Below are positions 6,915-8,780 of a stretch of 8,780 nt of DNA, in pieces. Numbering within the stretch: position 1 is the first letter of the stretch; the number at the start of each line of letters is the position of its first letter. Position numbers and translations under genes: made by a program. Below the pieces are notes generated by a model that saw only the letters and a program-made list of their open reading frames with translations, had not been told where the DNA came from and did no database searches. This DNA comes from JAGKXC01 sp964554385. GTDB taxonomy: Bacteria; Bacteroidota; Bacteroidia; NS11-12g; UBA955. The stretch lies in NCBI GenBank assembly GCA_964554385.1, contig CAZKOM010000091.1:1-8780 (forward strand). Direction: 5' to 3'.

Positions 6915-7481
6915 CTACTGGTTAAGGAAATTTTCTACAATGGATTCGCATTCTTTTAATGTTGTGGCTAAATCGTCATTTACCACTACTACGTCATATT
7001 GTTTTTCGAAACTTAATTCAAAATTCGCCTTTGCAATCCGTTCTTTAAGTTGGTGCTCAACTTCGGTGCTTCGTTTGGTAAGTCTGTCCATTAAAATTTC
7101 TACGGAGGGAGGTCGTAGAAATACGGCTAATGCTTGATCGCCAAATTGTCTTTTCAGGTTTAAGCCACCTTTTACATCTACATCAAATATCACTGCTTTA
7201 TTCAAATCCCAGATTTTATGTACTTCGGTCCATAATGTTCCATACAAAATGCCAGCATATACTTCCTCGTATTCTAAGAATTCGTTATTCTGTATGTGTT
7301 TATTAAATAAGCTAGACTCTAGAAAATGATATTCTCTTCCATCCACTTCGCCTTCCCTGGGTTTTCGGGTAGTTGCGGATACGGAAAAGGCTAATTTATC
7401 GCCCATTACCTGAAGTAGGTGTTTTACTACTGTTGTTTTGCCGGAACCTGATGGCGCTGAAAAGATGATAGATTTCTTCAC
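6915..7481 (-). CDS. gmk: Guanylate kinase
   Basis: Essential cytoplasmic kinase converting GMP and ATP to GDP and ADP, needed for GTP supply and for GMP salvage. The 188 residues fit the usual size. Visible are the P-loop APSGSGKTT (9-17, with K15), the GMP-binding segment SVSATTRKPREGEVDGREYHF (33-53, keeping the paired Arg and Tyr), EYEEVYAGILYGT (70-82, equivalent to the usual YEGNYYGT), the magnesium-site strand IFDVDVKGGLNLK (98-110, Lys where many phyla have Gln) and the lid RLTKRSTE (133-140) with R148 behind it. The start codon is GTG at 7479-7481; no ATG, GTG or TTG lies between it and the upstream in-frame stop at 7527-7529, and the P-loop sits at the normal distance from it. nadD follows after one base. 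No yicC-like gene precedes it within the window, although one often does in this phylum. Confidence 0.96.
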   Translation of the reverse strand: MKKSIIFSAPSGSGKTTVVKHLLQVMGDKLAFSVSATTRKPREGEVDGREYHFLESSLFNKHIQNNEFLEYEEVYAGILYGTLWTEVHKIWDLNKAVIFDVDVKGGLNLKRQFGDQALAVFLRPPSVEILMDRLTKRSTEVEHQLKERIAKANFELSFEKQYDVVVVNDDLATTLKECESIVENFLNQ

Positions 7482-7865
7482 AATGATTCGTTTGTAAAGG
7501 TCGGCAATTTTTTTAAACCTTCCAATCTAAGTACGCCGAATGGGTGGGGATTTGCAAAAACTGCAAAACATTGTCTAACTACCGTTATTAAAATTTATTT
7601 TAGCTTGATAGAAGTCATTTTTCTTTTATTGTGCTCCACGGAAGTAGAAAATATTCTGAACAAAAAATTGGATGAGAATTACAAATATAAATCTGTATTT
7701 AATCAATATAATATGTCATGTAAATGTCAAATCGACAAAAAGTACATTATATATTAAGAGTTAGTAGGTTGCATGTATTGGCATGACAGTAAAAAACATA
7801 GATTTGTAAAATTGATTAAACGGCGGAGGATTTTTTGTCGTCTAATGGTAACTAAATAGTATAGG
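7482..7865. other. 384-base intergenic region between divergent gmk and the repeat-protein gene
   Basis: No convincing gene is present. The right half holds the promoter of the plus-strand gene (listed separately). On the minus strand the best -7 candidate for gmk-nadD is TAGATTGG (complement of 7522-7529), one mismatch from TAnnTTTG, with the nearest TTG 25 bases upstream, outside the usual spacing, so that promoter is not assigned. Short repeats seen are TGCAAAA twice around 7552-7568, an AT-only inverted repeat at 7589-7602, TGTC/GACA around 7725-7737 and GCATG at 7771-7775 and 7781-7785. None is long enough to claim as an operator. No RNA gene or riboswitch was recognised. Confidence 0.55.
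7778..7806 (+). promoter_or_regulatory. Bacteroidota-type promoter of the repeat-protein gene
   Basis: TTG at 7778-7780, an 18-base spacer and TAGATTTG at 7799-7806 match the phylum's TTG / TAnnTTTG promoter at every fixed position with good spacing. Transcription would start near 7813, giving a leader of roughly 50 bases before the ATG at 7866. The leader contains a purine-rich GGAGGA (7824-7831) too far from the gene start to serve as its ribosome binding site, and a four-codon reading frame at 7845-7859. Confidence 0.6.
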
Positions 7866-8780
7866 ATGTTTAAAATAATGCGTAATCGGCCAGTAGGTAC
7901 ATTATTATTTTTCTTAGTATTTGTAGCTCAAGTTTACGGGCAATCGGTTTGTAATACATTTATGAAGAAGATGTATATCTCAGCAGCTGAGGTTGTTCCA
8001 TCTGGCGGTACACGAAATTTCAGTACGATAACCCCCGTGGCAACGTCTGTAATTGGTAAAATTCATTGGTATGTGGGCTATGGAAATGCTTCGGGTGGAC
8101 ATATTGATGCTTACGCAATGCGCACCAATGACACTGGGAAGTTGTTGAGTTTTTTACGATTTGGAGATAAGACAGGTACAGCTTACAGGGATAGGGTGTA
8201 TAATGTAGCGACTACTCCCAATGGTGGGGCTGTTGTTGTTGGAAGTTCACATACACCGTCAGTAAATGCTGATTTAGGTACGGTTCATTATTTTGGTAAT
8301 AATGGTGTTTTGAAATGGACAAGAAGAACGCCTTCGTCGGGCAGATCGGCTGCAGAAGATCTTATCAATAACGTTTTTGTTTTAAACGGAAATCGTTTTT
8401 TGGTTGTGGGTGAGGGTGTGCAGATTACCGGCAAGCGGAATTTGATTGCCGCTTTATTGGATTCTTCGGGTAATACGTTATGGCATCATAACATCGACTT
8501 AAATAATAACACGCATCGTGCTTTGGGTGCTGCAAGAGTTGGAAATGAATGGGTTATTACTGGGTTAGCACAATCAACCTCTACCTTTCCATTTGCAGTA
8601 TTCATTAAAGATGCAGGTGGAGTGAGAAAAGTATGGAAAGGGACTACCAATGGGACCAACACATTTGCCGATGTAGTAGTTGCTCCAGGAGGAACCATAT
8701 TTACCATTGGATCAACAGGAGGTGCTTTTACGGGGAATATGTTGGTGACTGCTTTTACGGCAAACGGTACTAGAAAGTGG
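7866..8780 (+). CDS. Secreted protein with beta-propeller-like repeats (3' end beyond window)
   Basis: The frame runs open from ATG at 7866 to the right edge: 305 residues, C-terminus missing. A TAG nine bases upstream in frame limits the start to this ATG or the ATG at 7878. The N-terminus is a Sec signal peptide (MFKIMRNRPV, then GTLLFFLVFVAQ, probable cleavage after VYG before Gln26). After it come repeats with the pattern G-G-x-V-V-x-G ... L-x-x-x-G-x-x-x-W: closing Trp residues at 151, 206, 257 and 305, and a matching GKLLSFLR at 91-98, so the unit is about 48-55 residues. This resembles the SBBP/delta-60-type propeller blades of large exported Bacteroidota proteins, which often end in a T9SS sorting domain; that end is not visible here, so T9SS export is inferred. 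It has its own promoter and is not in an operon with gmk. No catalytic motif is seen and function is unknown. Confidence 0.8.
   Translation, partial: MFKIMRNRPVGTLLFFLVFVAQVYGQSVCNTFMKKMYISAAEVVPSGGTRNFSTITPVATSVIGKIHWYVGYGNASGGHIDAYAMRTNDTGKLLSFLRFGDKTGTAYRDRVYNVATTPNGGAVVVGSSHTPSVNADLGTVHYFGNNGVLKWTRRTPSSGRSAAEDLINNVFVLNGNRFLVVGEGVQITGKRNLIAALLDSSGNTLWHHNIDLNNNTHRALGAARVGNEWVITGLAQSTSTFPFAVFIKDAGGVRKVWKGTTNGTNTFADVVVAPGGTIFTIGSTGGAFTGNMLVTAFTANGTRKW

Noticed and set aside
6940..7137. Plus-strand open frame of 65 codons
   Set aside because: Antisense shadow of gmk, whose motifs are complete.
7672..7764. Plus-strand open frame of 30 codons in the intergenic region
   Set aside because: No ribosome site or promoter, AT-driven composition rich in Asn and Ile, and it ends before the promoter of the next gene.
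8486..8707. Minus-strand open frame of 73 codons
   Set aside because: Antisense to the secreted repeat-protein frame, which has a signal peptide and repeats.

Overview
The window looks like a chromosomal segment of a Bacteroidota (Cytophaga-Flavobacterium-Bacteroides group) bacterium. The evidence is: a large secreted protein ending in what looks like a type IX secretion (T9SS) type A sorting domain; promoters fitting the Bacteroidota form (TTG, then TAnnTTTG) upstream of two genes; starts without a Shine-Dalgarno sequence; AT-rich DNA; and a tightly packed gmk-nadD pair. The genus cannot be read from the sequence. No RNA genes, CRISPR arrays, insertion sequences or phage genes were found.

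Layout. (1) Positions 1-3176, minus strand: the first 1058 codons of a large secreted surface protein, cut by the left edge probably only a few residues before its end. It has a signal peptide, a Cys-rich N-terminal region, a chain of about seven Ig/PKD-like modules and the sorting domain. (2) Positions 3177-3376: a divergent intergenic region with a good plus-strand promoter. (3) Positions 3377-4610: a BrxA/BrxB-type bacilliredoxin overlapping an inositol-monophosphatase-family phosphatase by 17 bases. (4) Positions 4796-6379: two membrane transporters in a row, a LysE-family exporter and a bile acid:sodium symporter (BASS) family carrier. (5) Positions 6335-7481, minus strand: gmk (guanylate kinase) followed after one base by nadD (nicotinate-nucleotide adenylyltransferase); the end of nadD overlaps the end of the BASS gene by 45 bases. 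(6) Positions 7482-7865: a 384-base gap with one clear plus-strand promoter. (7) Positions 7866-8780: the first 305 codons of a second secreted protein, made of roughly 50-residue propeller-like repeats, cut by the right edge.

How the genes fit together. The centre is compact and housekeeping in character: thiol redox, a small-molecule phosphatase, two transporters, and the GMP kinase and NAD-synthesis enzymes. It is flanked by two large, lineage-specific exported proteins. gmk-nadD and bacilliredoxin-phosphatase are very probably co-transcribed, and LysE-BASS probably is. I see no clear new defence, mobile or biosynthetic system. The most informative items are the module periodicity and Cys-rich head of the left surface protein, the repeat protein at the right edge, the bacilliredoxin/phosphatase overlap, and a His replacing the usual Gln in the BASS ion-site motif.
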